Source of the DNA: Bufo bufo
Lineage: Eukaryota > Chordata > Amphibia > Anura > Bufonidae
Reading direction: 5' to 3'
Length of the DNA: 64,000 nt
Assembly (NCBI RefSeq): GCF_905171765.1
Contig: NC_053394.1
Coordinates: forward strand, 157,923,256-157,987,255
The notes under the pieces are model-generated. The model made no database searches and was not told the DNA's origin. It saw nothing but the letters and a program-made list of their open reading frames with translations. Below, piece by piece: positions 1 to 9,840 of this stretch (position 1 is the stretch's first letter; each line of letters opens with the position of its first letter). The position numbers and the translations under genes were made by a program.

Positions 1-344
1 CTGTATGTTCTGCTCCTCAATACACTACTATTCACCTGTTAGATACCTGGGCAGTTAACTGAAAGCCACGGCTCACATGACTGTACACATGCCATGTTTA
101 GTCCTATCTAGCTCTCCTACGGATGCATTTTGCAGGACTAAAATGGACTGTACCATTTTTTTTTTGCGAGCAAATTTTAAATAGATGTAAATTAGAAAAT
201 AGTTTGATCTCTTACTGTTTAAAGACATAAATTTAATAATTAAAATCGGAATAGCTCTTCAACTGCCATCATGTTATACTGTGCTCTGGATATTAAAGGG
301 GTTGGCCAATTTCTGGTTACTGTTGACCAATGTGTCTGTAAGAT

Positions 345-690
345 GATTATATGGCACTTACTAATATAGCCTTGGTTAAAATTCTGCTCCATGCGGGCAC
401 CGGCCGTGTGCACCCCGCATCACGGCTGCGGACCCATTCACTTGAATGGGTCCACAATCCGGAAGTTCTGGTGCAGAATGGAAGCACGGAACTTGTGGAG
501 TTTCTCTCTGTACCACAAAAAAATAGAACATGATCTATTTTTTTGCGGTGAGGAAGGATCACAGACCCATTAAAGTTGAATGGGTCTAAATCTGCACAGA
601 TGTTGCCCGTGCGTTGAGGACTGCAAATTGCAGTCCCCAATGCACGGAATGGCCCACCAATGGCCGCAGGCATGAGCCCTTAGTGACAGA
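345..690. repeat. Palindromic MITE remnant (GGGCTCATGC-ended family)
   Basis: The right end reads GCATGAGCCC followed by TTA, the reverse complement of the start of the element at 44692 (TAA then GGGCTCATGC). The interior holds inverted copies of a 'cattcacttgaatgggtcc'-type segment. The left end is not sharp. The rest of 1-827 shows nothing recognisable. Confidence 0.5.
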
Positions 691-827
691 GGCATGGCCA
701 GTAGCATGTGTATCCTTAAAACTGTGGTGCACAACTCCTAGAGTACTCTTACCGTGGACTGATAGAGATATTTGATAATAAAATGAGATTGTCAATGAAG
801 AGAATATTTGGTAGGAGATTCATCTAC

Positions 828-925
828 CTGAGAATTCTGTGGGCAATTATGACTTTTCCCTGGATAGTCTTGGAAAGAGACGAGACTGGGACATCTCTCT
901 GGTAGATTACTCTTATTGGATCTGT
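828..925 (-). CDS. Gene L exon 5: P-E-R-C-P-S spacer exon of a KRAB zinc-finger gene
   Basis: This 98-bp exon encodes a D-R-S-N-K-S-N-L-P-E-R-C-P-S-type peptide ending in Q-N-S-Q. The minus strand has a CTACAG acceptor before it and CTCAG|GTAGAT after it. It enters in phase 1 and leaves in phase 0, and the split Asp codon is completed by the last G of the KRAB exon at 1033-1156, so the two join in frame. Its length and phase equal those of the exon at 33152-33249 in gene M, which marks it as the same exon class. In frog zinc-finger genes this class lies between the KRAB A box and the acidic spacer and fingers. The next exons should lie beyond the left edge. The Pro-Leu-Tyr-Ser-Gln core common in this class is diverged here to L-V-S-F-Q. 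No function beyond linker is known to me. Confidence 0.75.
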
Positions 926-1032
926 CTGTAGGGAAAGCAAACAGTGACTGAATACATTCTCTGTAAGTGCTAATTTGATGATGAGAGAATGTAGTGTTCT
1001 CTGCGTTACAATAAATCAGATTCTCTTCATAC

Positions 1033-1156
1033 CGGGTAATGTGAAATGCTGGTGGTCCTGCACCATGACATCCTTGTACAGATCCTTGTGTTCTTCTAAA
1101 TATTCCCACTCCTCCATGGAGAAATGGACAGTGACATCCTGACACCTTATAGGAAC
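1033..1156 (-). CDS. Gene L exon 4: KRAB A-box exon
   Basis: This 124-bp exon encodes [17 protein letters not shown], then E-Y-L and K-D-L-Y-K-D-V-M, the core of a Kruppel-associated box A (the family signature is D-V-x-V-x-F-S-x-E-E-W followed by L-Y-x-D-V-M). In tetrapods KRAB domains of the TRIM28-binding type recruit a corepressor to silence bound loci; whether this divergent frog A box binds TRIM28 is not shown by sequence. Splice sites are TGCTTCAG|GTTCC and ACCCG|GTATGA. It starts in phase 0, following the E of the exon at 1780-1881, and ends in phase 1, matching the exon at 828-925. The exon has exactly the same length as the plus-strand KRAB exon at 48956-49079, so the two genes are paralogues. 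No B box is seen. Confidence 0.88.
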
Positions 1157-1604
1157 CTGAAGCACACATAAAGACACAGTCATCAATCATCCAGACACAT
1201 TTGGGCGGATTTATCAATCCGCCCAAATGTGAAAAAAAAAGTAGCACATTTTGACAGACCATTTTTGTGCAAAAGTTTATGATTTACACCTCTCTCACCA
1301 CTTTTGGAGAATGGGTGGGTAAATGGGCGTAGGTTTATGTTAGATTTATCAAGTGCAATTTCATTTTTAAAACAATTGCAAAAAAGAATGGAATCTTACT
1401 CCAGTATGAGGGCAGCCAAAAAAAACTAGAGAAACTTCTCCAGACTAAAGGTTGTTTTTTTTTTATCTGCCAAACTTATCGAACAAAGTGTGACATTTGA
1501 TATATTTGGCATATAATATGGCAACGCAGGCTTAAGAAAAACGGATTTAAAAAATTCCCTTCATGATCACCCCCCCACCCCTTCCCCATCCCTTTTGTAT
1601 AATG

Positions 1605-1745
1605 CAGGAGTCAGCAACCTCAAGCACTGCAACTGTGGTGAAACTACAACTTCCAGCATGCTCCATTCACATCTATATAGGTTCTTAGAAGAACCAATAA
1701 GGTGTGCATGCTGGGAGTCGTAGTTTCACCACAGCTGGAGTCCCT
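1605..1745. repeat. Short inverted-repeat element (autonomous partner unknown)
   Basis: Two arms, 'gtgaaactacaacttccagcatg' like and its complement 'catgctgggagtcgtagtttcac' like, surround a 40-50 bp centre. The same arms occur at 45735-45905, so this is an interspersed hairpin family. Gene L intron. Confidence 0.6.
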
Positions 1746-1779
1746 GGTAAAATATTTCAGCATTTCCAGCAGGTCTCAC

Positions 1780-1881
1780 CTCTCTAGTCAGCAGCTCAAT
1801 GATCCGGTTGGAGAGTTCTAGGATCTTCTGACCATTGTCCTCATTTATCGCTGAGTGGTAAGGCACCTCCATGATAGGTAA
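1780..1881 (-). CDS. Gene L exon 3: N-terminal leucine-rich exon
   Basis: The exon encodes L-P-I-M-E-V-P-Y-H-S, then a Q-K-I-L-E-L-S-N-R-I-I-E-L-L-T-R-E segment, and ends at GAGAG|GTGAGAC. It reads in phase 0 from the exon at 6933-7056 and in phase 0 into the KRAB exon. Its partner in gene P is the exon at 48686-48877, which ends in the closely similar Q-K-I-L-K-L-T-N-K-I-I-E-L-L-T-G-E. The predicted acceptor is a weak TTTAAG; if it is not used, the internal ATG at 1872 could serve as an alternative start. The repeated 'I-I-x-L-L-T-x-E' motif occurs in two successive exons, which suggests an old exon duplication before the KRAB box. Confidence 0.75.
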
Positions 1882-2012
1882 CTTAAACAGAAAGAAGAAC
1901 AGCGGCTCACCCTCTTGTTATTCTGGATATTGTGCTCTTGTCAATTGGACTCACCCCGTCAAAATACTCAATTAACTAAATGTATTTAAGACAGGCACTC
2001 TGCATCTGAAAC

Positions 2013-2060
2013 CATTAGAATGTTCCTTATCAAACAATATAAATAAGGAACATTCTAATG
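2013..2060. repeat. Perfect 18-bp inverted repeat with 12-base loop
   Basis: The arms 2013-2030 (cattagaatgttccttat) and 2043-2060 are exact complements. This lies in the gene L intron. The adjacent stretch 1983-2010 reappears inverted near 6607-6640, so it may be the end of a larger dispersed element. Apart from this, 1882-2990 shows no gene. Confidence 0.65.
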
Positions 2061-3874
2061 TATCGCTTTACTATCTTGCCGCATTGAACAAACCAACAGA
2101 CTTATTATATTTACAGCCTTACTAAGCGCAAGTAGCGCAGACTATTCATCTTTAAAGGATAACTGTAATTACCTTATAATAACAGCTTTCATTAATGTCT
2201 CATGTCCCTTTCCACTGCTCCATTAAAAGACCATTGCTAGGGCTCATCTGTTTCCCAACTTAATGTAAACAGAAGACAGAGGGGTGGTCCTTCACACTGC
2301 ATGCCTGCATTAGGCTTCAGAGTGAGGAGGCGTGTCTTTCAGTAATCCAATCTGATTGGCTGGCAGGAAGCTGCTTGCAACAGCAAGTGTGTATGGGAAG
2401 TAAGGGAAGGCAGTTTTGGCCTCAGAGAACTGGCAGAGGAGCCATCTTGAAAAGATCATATTGTAGGATTCAAGACAGCCGTAGTTAAGGGGAAAACTCA
2501 AGGAAAATGGCGGTATGTGAAGAAACTAAAGATTGCTTTATTCATAATGCTGCTGCAGCAGTAGCATATGCTAAAATAGATTTTTTGATGAAAACATGAC
2601 AGTTATCCTTTAAAAACAGAATCCCTGCACACTGCTTAAAAACAGAATCGTTGCCTGCTTATATTAACAAATAGAAAGAAGAAAAACTACTATCTATATC
2701 CTACCGTAGCAATATGCAAATGTGATATGTACCATGGGATGCAACTGTGGCTGTATGCGCAATAGATACCAATCACATACACATTAGACGGCTGTTGTAT
2801 GAATTTCTGCTGTTCAAGAAATGATCAGTGGATCTACTGCCCATATAACCTACAGTGCGATATTGCAATTGAATACGGTATTTTTAATTTTCTTTTCTTT
2901 TTTCTCCATCTTCTATTTTTATGATTTTTTATATATTTTTTCTGAAGAGATTTTATGCAAATGTTTAATGAAATTGTGTTATAATAAATGTCTTTCTCAT
3001 CCTTCTCATTGGGGGAGACAGACATTGACCATGGTTATAGCTGTTGCCGCTAGAACACTAAGCACACAAAGTGTAAGCTCCTCCCTCTTCAGCTATATCC
3101 CTTCCTGCAGGGACCAAGCTAATCAGTTTTTAGCTTAGTGTCTGTAGGAGGCAGACCTTCCTGCGTTGCAGGTCTGCTGATTTACTAAATTTGTCTCTCT
3201 TTTTTTCTAGCGGGAAGCTTCAGGCAGTCCGGGTAAAAACTGCCTGCACTCCCACCCAGGAGACGGGAGACCAGGGGGGTCACCCAAACCCCCTGTTCGT
3301 TCCCGCTCTCTAGAAGAAAAGGAGGACCAGAGCTTCCTGTAAAAACCTCTGTCTCCCGCCCGCAAGCGCATCACCACGGCCGCGCCAGCGAAAGTCCCCT
3401 CGGTTTCCAGTGTAGTGTCCCTTACCAAGGGGCCGCACACCAAAGGTGGTGATCCGGCTGGAGCCAGAGGGGCAGAAAACTTCGGACATGTGAGTAGGAG
3501 ACTGCCCACAGTGCCCCCCCTCCAGTACCCTCTCCTCCCCCCATGTGATGGTCGCCCTGTATTATGGGGGGTAATGGGAGCCCGGTAAATGTTTAAATGG
3601 TACCTGGTGGAGCTACTCCTGCTGTGTGGCTGCACGAGCGGCGCTTCCTTGGTCCGGCGGGGTCCTCATCGCCGCTTCCACAGGGCCGCCGGGGCCATTG
3701 GTAATTGAGGCCCCGGCTGCATTTGGGGCCTACTACTGGCGGCGTCCTCCTGAACGCACCGGGGACCGGGGAGAGGAGAGGGGGCGGAGTTTCCTCCTGA
3801 GCGCGTCTGCTGGAGCAACCGGGGCCATTATTGTATTGGCTTCTGTACGGCCTACTCCTGAGGGGTTAATTGTG

Positions 3875-4745
3875 CGTATCATAGCCCCCTGTAAGAGATC
3901 AGGTGCTGCCAGGCAGCAGGGGCCAGACCCCCCTCCCTCCCCAGTTTTAATCTCATTGGTGGCCAGTGCGGCCCCCCTCTCCCCCCCCCATCATTGGTGG
4001 CAGCGGGGAGTTCCGATCGGAGTCCCAGTTAATCGCTGGGGCTCCGATCGGTTACCATGGCAACCAGGATGCTACTGCAGTCCTGGCTGCCATGGTTACT
4101 TAGCAATTTTATAAGCATTATACTTACCTGCGCTGTCTGTGGCCGGCCGGGGGCTCCTCCTACTGGTAAGTGACAGGTCTGCGCTATAAGCAATGCGCCG
4201 CACAGACCTGTCACTTACCAGTAGGAGGAGCGACCGGCCGGTCACAGACATCGCAGGTAAGTATAATGCTTCTAAAATTGCTAAGTAACCATGGCAGCCA
4301 GGGCTGCAGTAGCGTCCTGGTTGCCATGGTAACCGATCGGAGCCCCAGCGATTAAACTGGGACTCCGATCGGAACTCTCCGCTGCCACCAGTGATGGGGG
4401 GTGTGATTTTAATTAGGGGGAGGGGAGAGGGGAGGCCGCACTGGCCACCAATGAATTTAATACTGGGGAGGGAGGGAGGTGGGCCGCACTGGCCACCAAT
4501 GAATTTAATACTGGGGAGGGAGGGGGGGGCGCACTGGCCACCAATGAATTTAATACTGGGGAGGGAGGGGGGGCCGCACTGGCCACCAATGAATTTAATA
4601 CTGGGGAGGGAGGGGGGCCGCACTGGCCACTAATGAATTTAATACTGGGGAGGGAGGGGGGTCTGGCCCCTGTTGCCTGGCAGCACCCAATCAGGGGGCT
4701 GAAATCCGCACAATTAACCCCTCAGGTGCGGCACCTGAGGGGTTA
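3875..4745. repeat. Long palindrome inside DIRS element A
   Basis: The left arm (about 3875-4185) and right arm (about 4200-4745) are complementary around a centre near 4195. Matched landmarks include 'gttaccatggcaaccaggatgctactgca' like sequence at 4051 with its complement at 4305-4335, and 'actggtaagtgacaggtctg' at 4161 with its complement at 4203-4222. The right arm is longer because of a minisatellite at 4443-4660. Flanking 'cacctgaggggttaattgtgcgg' copies at 3855 and 4735 show a further duplication. Confidence 0.8.
4443..4660 (+). repeat. Minisatellite, five copies of a 44-48 bp unit
   Basis: The unit begins GGCCACCAATGAATTTAATA and ends in a G-rich run plus GCACT. Copies start at 4443, 4491, 4536, 4581 and 4625. 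Because two spacings are 45 bp, an open frame of repeated H-W-P-P-M-N-L-I-L-G-R-E-G-G results; it is a by-product of the repeat, not a gene. A single copy-like segment in the left palindrome arm shows the array grew on one arm only. Confidence 0.9.
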
Positions 4746-4825
4746 ATTGTGCGGATCACAGGCCCCTGTAAGAGATCGGGTGCTGCCAGGCAGCAGGGGG
4801 CAGTTATGTACACAGTTCTTAGTAT

Positions 4826-4935
4826 ATTCTAACTATGGGAACGCCTCTGTGTTAGAATATACTGTCGGATCTGAGTTTTCACGATCTAACTCAAATCCGA
4901 TGGTATATTCTAACATAGAGGCGTTCCCATAGTGA
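4826..4935. repeat. Inverted repeat, 'tatattctaac' hairpin
   Basis: The segment 'ctatgggaacgcctctgtgttagaatatac' like at 4834-4862 is complementary to 4901-4931. It forms a stem of about 30 bp around a 40-base centre. It is part of the composite block inside DIRS element A. Confidence 0.7.
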
Positions 4936-4959
4936 TGGGGACTCTTCAAGTTAAAATAT

Positions 4960-5319
4960 ACCATCGGATCGGAGTCCTGACTTTATATTTAAAGTCAATG
5001 GGGGACGGATCCGTTTGCAATTGCACCATTTTGTGTCAACGTCAAACGGATCCGTCCCCATTGACTTGCATTGTAAGTCAGGACGGATCCGTTTGGCTCC
5101 GCACGGCCAGGCAGACACCAAAACGCTGCAAGCTGCGTTTTGGTGTCCGCCTCCAGAGCGGAATGAAGGCGGAACGGAGCCAAACTGATGCATTCTGAAC
5201 GGATCCTTATCCATTCAGAATGCATTGGGGATGAACGGATCAGTTCGGGGCCGCTTGTGAGAGCCCTCAAACGGATCTCACAAGCGGAACCCCAAACGCA
5301 AGTGTGAAAGTAGCCTTAT
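4960..5319. repeat. MITE, 5'-truncated, GGCTACTTTCACAC family
   Basis: It ends GTGTGAAAGTAGCC followed by TTA and contains the 'acggatccg' palindromes and the 'cacggccaggcagacacc' segment also found in the fuller copy at 61853-62350. The left terminus is missing. The right end immediately precedes the recombinase-coding part of DIRS element A. Confidence 0.7.
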
Positions 5320-5322
5320 AAG

Positions 5323-5938
5323 GTGGCTTTTTTGGTTGCAATTACTTCTATCCGTAGAGTGTCGGAACTCGCGGCTCTGTCATATCGGTCACCCTTCCTG
5401 ATCCTCCATCAGGATAAGGAGGTCCTTCGCTCTGTGCAGTCCTTATTGCTGAAAGGTGGTGTCGACATTCCATCTAAATGAGATTATTCTTACTTCATTT
5501 TGTCCGGACCCGTCTCATCCTCGAGAACTGTCGCTCCATACTCTGGATCTGGTACGTGCAGTGCATATCTATCTGTCCCAGACAGCATCTTTCAGGCAGA
5601 CGGATTCCCCGTTCCTGATTCCAGAGGGGCCGAGACGAGGGCTGGCAGCGTCAAAGACTTCCATTTCCAGATGGATTTGTTTGGCTATTGTGGAAGCGTA
5701 CCGCGTTAAGGAACGGGCCCCGCCCTTACGGGTGACTTCTCATTCGGCTCGGGCAGTGGGAGCCTCTTGGGCGATGCATCACAGGGCTTTAGCCCTTCAG
5801 GTGTGCAAGGCGGCAACCCGGTCATCTTTGCATACTTTTTCCAAGTTTTACAGAGTGCACACCTTTGCATCTTCTGACGTTTCTTTGGGGCGTAGAGTTT
5901 TGCAGACAGCGGTTCTCCGATTGGCAGGGGGGTTGTAG
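5323..5938 (+). pseudogene. DIRS tyrosine recombinase, C-terminal part (element A)
   Basis: The translated stretch contains the H-S-A-R box (family H-x-x-R) in 'T-S-H-S-A-R-A-V-G-A-S-W', followed by 'C-K-A-A-T-R-S-S-L-H-T-F-S-K-F-Y-R-V' with the likely tyrosine nucleophile, and ends 'G-R-R-V-L-Q-T-A-V-L'. These are the catalytic features of tyrosine recombinases that integrate the circular DNA of DIRS elements without target duplications. The frame is open from 5456 to 5938 but upstream codons (5330-5460) include a stop, so the N-terminal domain is lost or broken. The same protein end is found at 52580-52835 and, more diverged, at 58820-59226. Confidence 0.8.
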
Positions 5939-6932
5939 TTAAGCCCACCCCCAGGGACTGCTCTGGAACGTCCCATGGTCAAGGCCTGTGTCCCCCAATG
6001 AGACGGATGAGAAAACTAGATTTTTGTACTTACCGTAAAATCGGTTTCTCTTCCGTTCATTGGGGGACACAGCTCTCATCCAGTTTCTTGTTTATGGGCC
6101 TTTTCGGGCCTGTGTGGTTCTGGGTTTGCACATAATGTGATTTTCCTATGTCTGGCTTTTCCTACTGCTTTTGCACTAAACTGATTAGCTTGGTCCCTGC
6201 AGGAAGGATATAGCTGAAGAGAGAGGAGCTTACTTTTTGTGTGCTAAGTGTCCGCCTCCTAGCGCCAACAGCTATACCCATGGTCAAGGCCTGTGTCCCG
6301 CAATGAACGGAAGAGAAACTGATTTTACGGCGAGTACAAAAATCTAGTTATATAAAGAGATACCCTCATTGGTCGGTTTCAAATGCAGAGCTTTTGTTCC
6401 AGCTATATATAGCTAATTGCCATATTGGAAGTGGCGAGTCAACTTGACAGAGCACCATTGCCAAACTGACAAGAGTGTGAACCGTTGTTGTATTTACTCA
6501 AGCATCCTATATGTACTTTAACCATTGATTTTTTTTAATTGTGTTTATGAACTGGTTTTATTATGAATGTAGTTGTGAAATATTATTCATTCAGGATATA
6601 TTCTCTCTGAGTGGTTTCAGATGCAGAGTGCCTGTCTTAGGTACATTCACTCCAGGATAGGACCCTGGTTTCTGCTCCATGTTTCTGACACACAGGAACA
6701 GTTTCTAGGAGTGGGACACTCACCAAATGTCATCTTCACTACTGTGTAATCCTGAGGACACAGACTGAGAAATATCACTATATACATTAGCAGACTGTCT
6801 AGGGAAACCATTTTTCATGTAGCTGGTTTATTAACATCTGACAATTCCCACAATCCCTCACCTCTCCGGTCATGACTTGACCGTGCGTGATAGTAATAGG
6901 GACAACTGAAGTCAGATTATGTAATCCCTCAC

Positions 6933-7056
6933 CTCTCCGGTCAGCTGGTAGATGATTTCCAGAGTGAGGTTTAATATACTCCTGATCATCTCCTTTCTGT
7001 CCTTGTCTACCCTTGATGGTTTGTTGAGGTAGACAGCCATCATCTTGATGCAGAAA
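6933..7056 (-). CDS. Gene L exon 2: first coding exon, with start codon
   Basis: After a CACAG acceptor at 7057-7061 the exon has M-M-A-V-Y-L-N-K-P-S-R-V-D-K-D-R, then E-M-I-R-S-I-L-N-L-T-L-E-I-I-Y-Q-L-T-G-E, and stops at GAGAG|GTGAGG in phase 0. The plus-strand counterpart is 45477-45587 (M-D-K-H-R-N-K-L-T, then I-L-N-F-T-L-E-I-I-Y-L-L-T-G-E). The ATG at 7043 is the first in the exon; a second ATG follows directly, so either could start the protein. A second copy of the exon's last 20 bases plus donor lies at 6852-6876, a local duplication that may act as a decoy splice site. Confidence 0.85.
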
Positions 7057-7609
7057 CTGTGAGGAGACATCAACAGGTAATACCTTGTACTGAAGGAGCA
7101 GCAAAACAGGAAAATGATTTCATGATTTTTTAGCCAGATGCATATTGAAACATTTAAGTGCTTTTTGGCACTTTCTGAAGCTTATCTACACCTACAATTT
7201 CAAAGCAGCAATGAGCACAAATAATATTTGTTATAGGTCAGTAAACAGTTTTTCTTCTGTATTCAAATTAGGGGACTCCTGAATTCTATGGATCTATACC
7301 ATGCCCAGCAAATTGCGGAACGCACATGGGCCGGTATCTGTGTTTTGCAGATCCGCAAAACACAACTTTCGTGTCAATGTAGCCTTACACTGACATAATG
7401 CTGTGCGATGCAGTCTCTGAGAGCATCAGCGTTCAGAACCGGAACTCACACTTTCACACGTAGCGAGTTTCTCTCATTGAACTCGCTCGTGTGTGTCTTG
7501 CCTTAGTCTTGTGTCTGATCAGCCAGCAGGAGTCCAAGCCCTGCATTCCCGCATTTAAACTACGTCGGTCAACCCCTTTAAGCTATATGACAGCATGTTC
7601 AGCACTGTA

Positions 7610-7757
7610 TGTGGCCTCCTTCACCTCTGTAGAATAATGGGGGCTTATTTTTTTGAGGGACAAGTTGTATGTTTTAATGGCATCATTGTATTGACCACAT
7701 TTTCCACTGGAAAACAGGAAAAAAATATTTTTGGGGTGCAACTGAAAAAACAATTCC
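7610..7757. repeat. Interspersed repeat fragment split by the CR1 insertion
   Basis: The text 'gagggacaagttgtatgttttaatggcatc' like and a following T-rich tract resemble 9540-9640 and 25925-26050. The sequence appears to resume after 8800 as 'ggtttttggggggttttg'. The stretch 7062-7600 holds only scattered CpG-rich repeat fragments. Confidence 0.45.
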
Positions 7758-8800
7758 AATTCCAGAGGGTTGTAGTCAATGGAGTATATTCAGACCATGG
7801 TCTTGTTACCAGTGGGGTACCACGGGGATCTGTTCTGGGACCAATATTGTTTAATATCTTTATCAGCGAAATTTCAGAAGGCCTCGATGGTAAGGTGTGT
7901 CTTTTTGCTGATGACACAAAGATTTGTAACAGGGTTGATGTTCCTGGAGGAATACACCAAATGGAAAAGGACTTAGGAAAACTAGAGGAATGGTCAAAAA
8001 TCTGGCAACTAAAATTTAATGTTGATAAGTGCAAGATAATGCACCTGGGGCGTAAAAACCCAAGAGCAGAATATACAATCAGTGATACAGTCCTAACCTC
8101 AGTATCTGAGGAAGGGGATTTAGGGGTCATTATTTCAGAAGACTTAAAGGTAGGCAGACAATGTCATAGAGCAGCAGGAAATGCCAGCAGAATGCTTGGA
8201 TGTATAGGGAGAGGTATAAGCAGTAGAAAGAGTGAAGTGCTTATGCCGCTCTACAGAGCACTAGTGAGACCTCATTTGGAGTATTGTGCTCAGTACTGGA
8301 GACCATATCTCCAGAAGGATATTGATACTTTGGAGAGAGTTCAGAGAAGAGCTACTAAACTGGTACATGAATTGCAGGATAAAACTTACCAGGAAAAGTT
8401 AAAGGACCTTAACATGTATAGCTTGGAAGAAAGAAGAGACAGAGGGGATATGATAGAAACTTTGAAATACATAAAGGGAATCAAAACGGTGAAAGAGGAG
8501 AGAATATTTAAAAGAAGAAAAACTGCTACAAGAGGACATAGTTTTAAATTAGAGGGTCAAAGGTTTAAAAGTAATATCAGGAAGTATTACTTTACTGAGA
8601 GAGTAGTGGATGCATGGAATAGCCTTCCTGCAGAAGTGGTAGCTGCAAATACAGTGAAGGAGTTTAAGCATGCATGGGATAGGCATAAGGCCATCCTTCA
8701 TATAAGATAAGGGCCAGCGGCTATCCATAGTATTTAGTATATTGGGCAGACTAGATGGGCCAAATGGTTCTTATCTGCCGACACATTCTATGTTTCTATG
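7758..8800 (+). mobile_element. CR1-type LINE, 5'-truncated 3' end
   Basis: The open frame to 8710 shows reverse transcriptase motifs 'S-G-V-P-R-G-S-V-L-G-P-I-L-F-N' and 'F-A-D-D-T-K' (catalytic Asp pair), then a thumb region 'L-E-Y-C-A-Q-Y-W-R-P' and a C-terminal part 'F-F-x-x-R-V-V-D-A-W-N-S-L-P-A'-like. After the TAA at 8708-8710 there is a short 3' UTR with 'gactagatgggccaaatggt' and a terminal ATTCTATGTTTCTATG octamer pair, the CR1 hallmark. The truncated start, the open frame over more than 300 codons and the intact tail suggest a fairly young insertion. Endonuclease and N-terminal RT parts are absent, so it cannot move alone. No poly(A) tail is expected for CR1. Confidence 0.88.
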
Positions 8801-8981
8801 TGGTTTTTGGGGGGTTTTGTTTTTAGAGTGTTAACTGTGTCCTAAGGATAACATGATGATCTTCCTCTACGGTCAGTATAATTACACCTATAGCAAATTT
8901 ACTTTAAAAAACAAAAACCTTAAAAAAAAAAAAAATTCTTTGCATCAAGGTATTCAGACACCCATAACCATATATTATTAC

Positions 8982-9523
8982 CATATTTTTCAGACTATAA
9001 GATGCACTTAGGATTTGGAGGAGGAAAATAAGAAAAACATTTTCCATCAGACCCCCATTCTTCATCAGACCTCAAAATCAGACCCCCAAGCTCCATCAGC
9101 CTCAGATCAGACTCCCCAACCTCCATCAGCCTCAGATCAACCCACCCATCAGACTCCCCAACCTCAGACCAGATCAGCCTCAGATCAGACCCCACTATCC
9201 TTAGATCGGACCCCCACCACATGTTAAAAAATATATAAAATAAATTTACCTCACTTGCTCCGGACGGCACTGCCACGCTGCAGATCCAGGACTCACCGCT
9301 CCCCACAATGCACTCCTTCTTTCGCTCCGTGCTGCACTGTGACCTGACATCACACAACGTGGTCAGGACAGAGTGCAGAGCAGGGGCCCAGAAAAAGACC
9401 AGGGAGGGCGAGCACAGCCAGTACAGCACTGCCTCCTGCATGCTAATGACCCCTTCCTTAATGGAAAGGGTCATTGGCATTCAGTCTACTTTTTGGGGAA
9501 AAAATGTGCCTTATAGTCTGAAA
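8982..9523. mobile_element. MITE with 'TTTTTCAGACTATAAG' ends
   Basis: The left end 'tttttcagactataagatgcac' is complementary to the right end 'gtgccttatagtctgaaaa'. The interior at 9045-9200 is a degenerate tandem repeat of 'ccatcagcctcagatcaga'. This type of end is widespread in vertebrate genomes; the superfamily is not assigned here. Confidence 0.65.
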
Positions 9524-9539
9524 AGCTGTCTACAGAGAT

Positions 9540-9840
9540 GTGAGCACTTGTTTTTTGAGGATCGAGCTGTAGATTTTATTGGTACCATTTTGGTACCATA
9601 TGACCATTTGGTACCAGATGACTTTTGGATCACTGGGGGACAAGGTAATGAAAAAATGGAAAATTGTGCACTTTTATATTATTTTTTTTCCATTACGGTA
9701 TTTATCGTGCAGGAAAATTATTTGTATACATTGGACATTTCTGAACCTGGTGATACCAATTACTTTTTTATAGTTTATTTTATATTTAAAATTACTATAA
9801 TTTTTAGTCCCCTTGAATATCTGATCCTCTGATCGCTTGT
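9540..9840 (+). repeat. Interspersed repeat fragment
   Basis: It shares 'attggtaccattttggtacc' and 'aatgaaaaaatggaaaattg' features with 25925-26050. No coding potential is credible. The following 9840-10480 shows no gene. Confidence 0.4.

Larger units (their letters stand above)
2998..6346 (+). mobile_element. DIRS-like tyrosine-recombinase retrotransposon A, interior replaced
   Basis: Inverted terminal repeats of about 150 bp bound the element: the left one (3003-3150, from 'ttctcattgggggagacag') is the complement of the right one (about 6170-6346, ending 'aatctag'). Inside are a GC-rich leader (3200-3870), a block of palindromes and a minisatellite (3875-5322), and the 3' end of a tyrosine recombinase (5323-5938). 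After the recombinase, 5990-6080 carries a second inverted segment ('gagaaaactagatttttgta' complementary to the outer ends), the internal complementary region expected of DIRS elements. The gag-like, reverse transcriptase and RNase H parts are missing. The copy cannot be autonomous. It sits in gene L's intron between the exons at 6933-7056 and 1780-1881. Confidence 0.8.

Noticed and set aside
3626..4114. 162-codon GC-rich frame in DIRS element A
   Set aside because: Runs from the element leader into the palindrome; composition is proline-arginine rich as expected from GC-rich non-coding DNA.
4391..4633. Repeated-peptide open frame (H-W-P-P-M-N-L-I-L-G-R-E-G-G)
   Set aside because: It is the translation of a 45-bp minisatellite within a transposon; unit lengths of 44 and 48 break the frame and there is no start context or splice evidence.
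7645..8130. 161-codon frame on the minus strand
   Set aside because: It is antisense to the CR1 reverse transcriptase, whose motifs are unmistakable on the plus strand.
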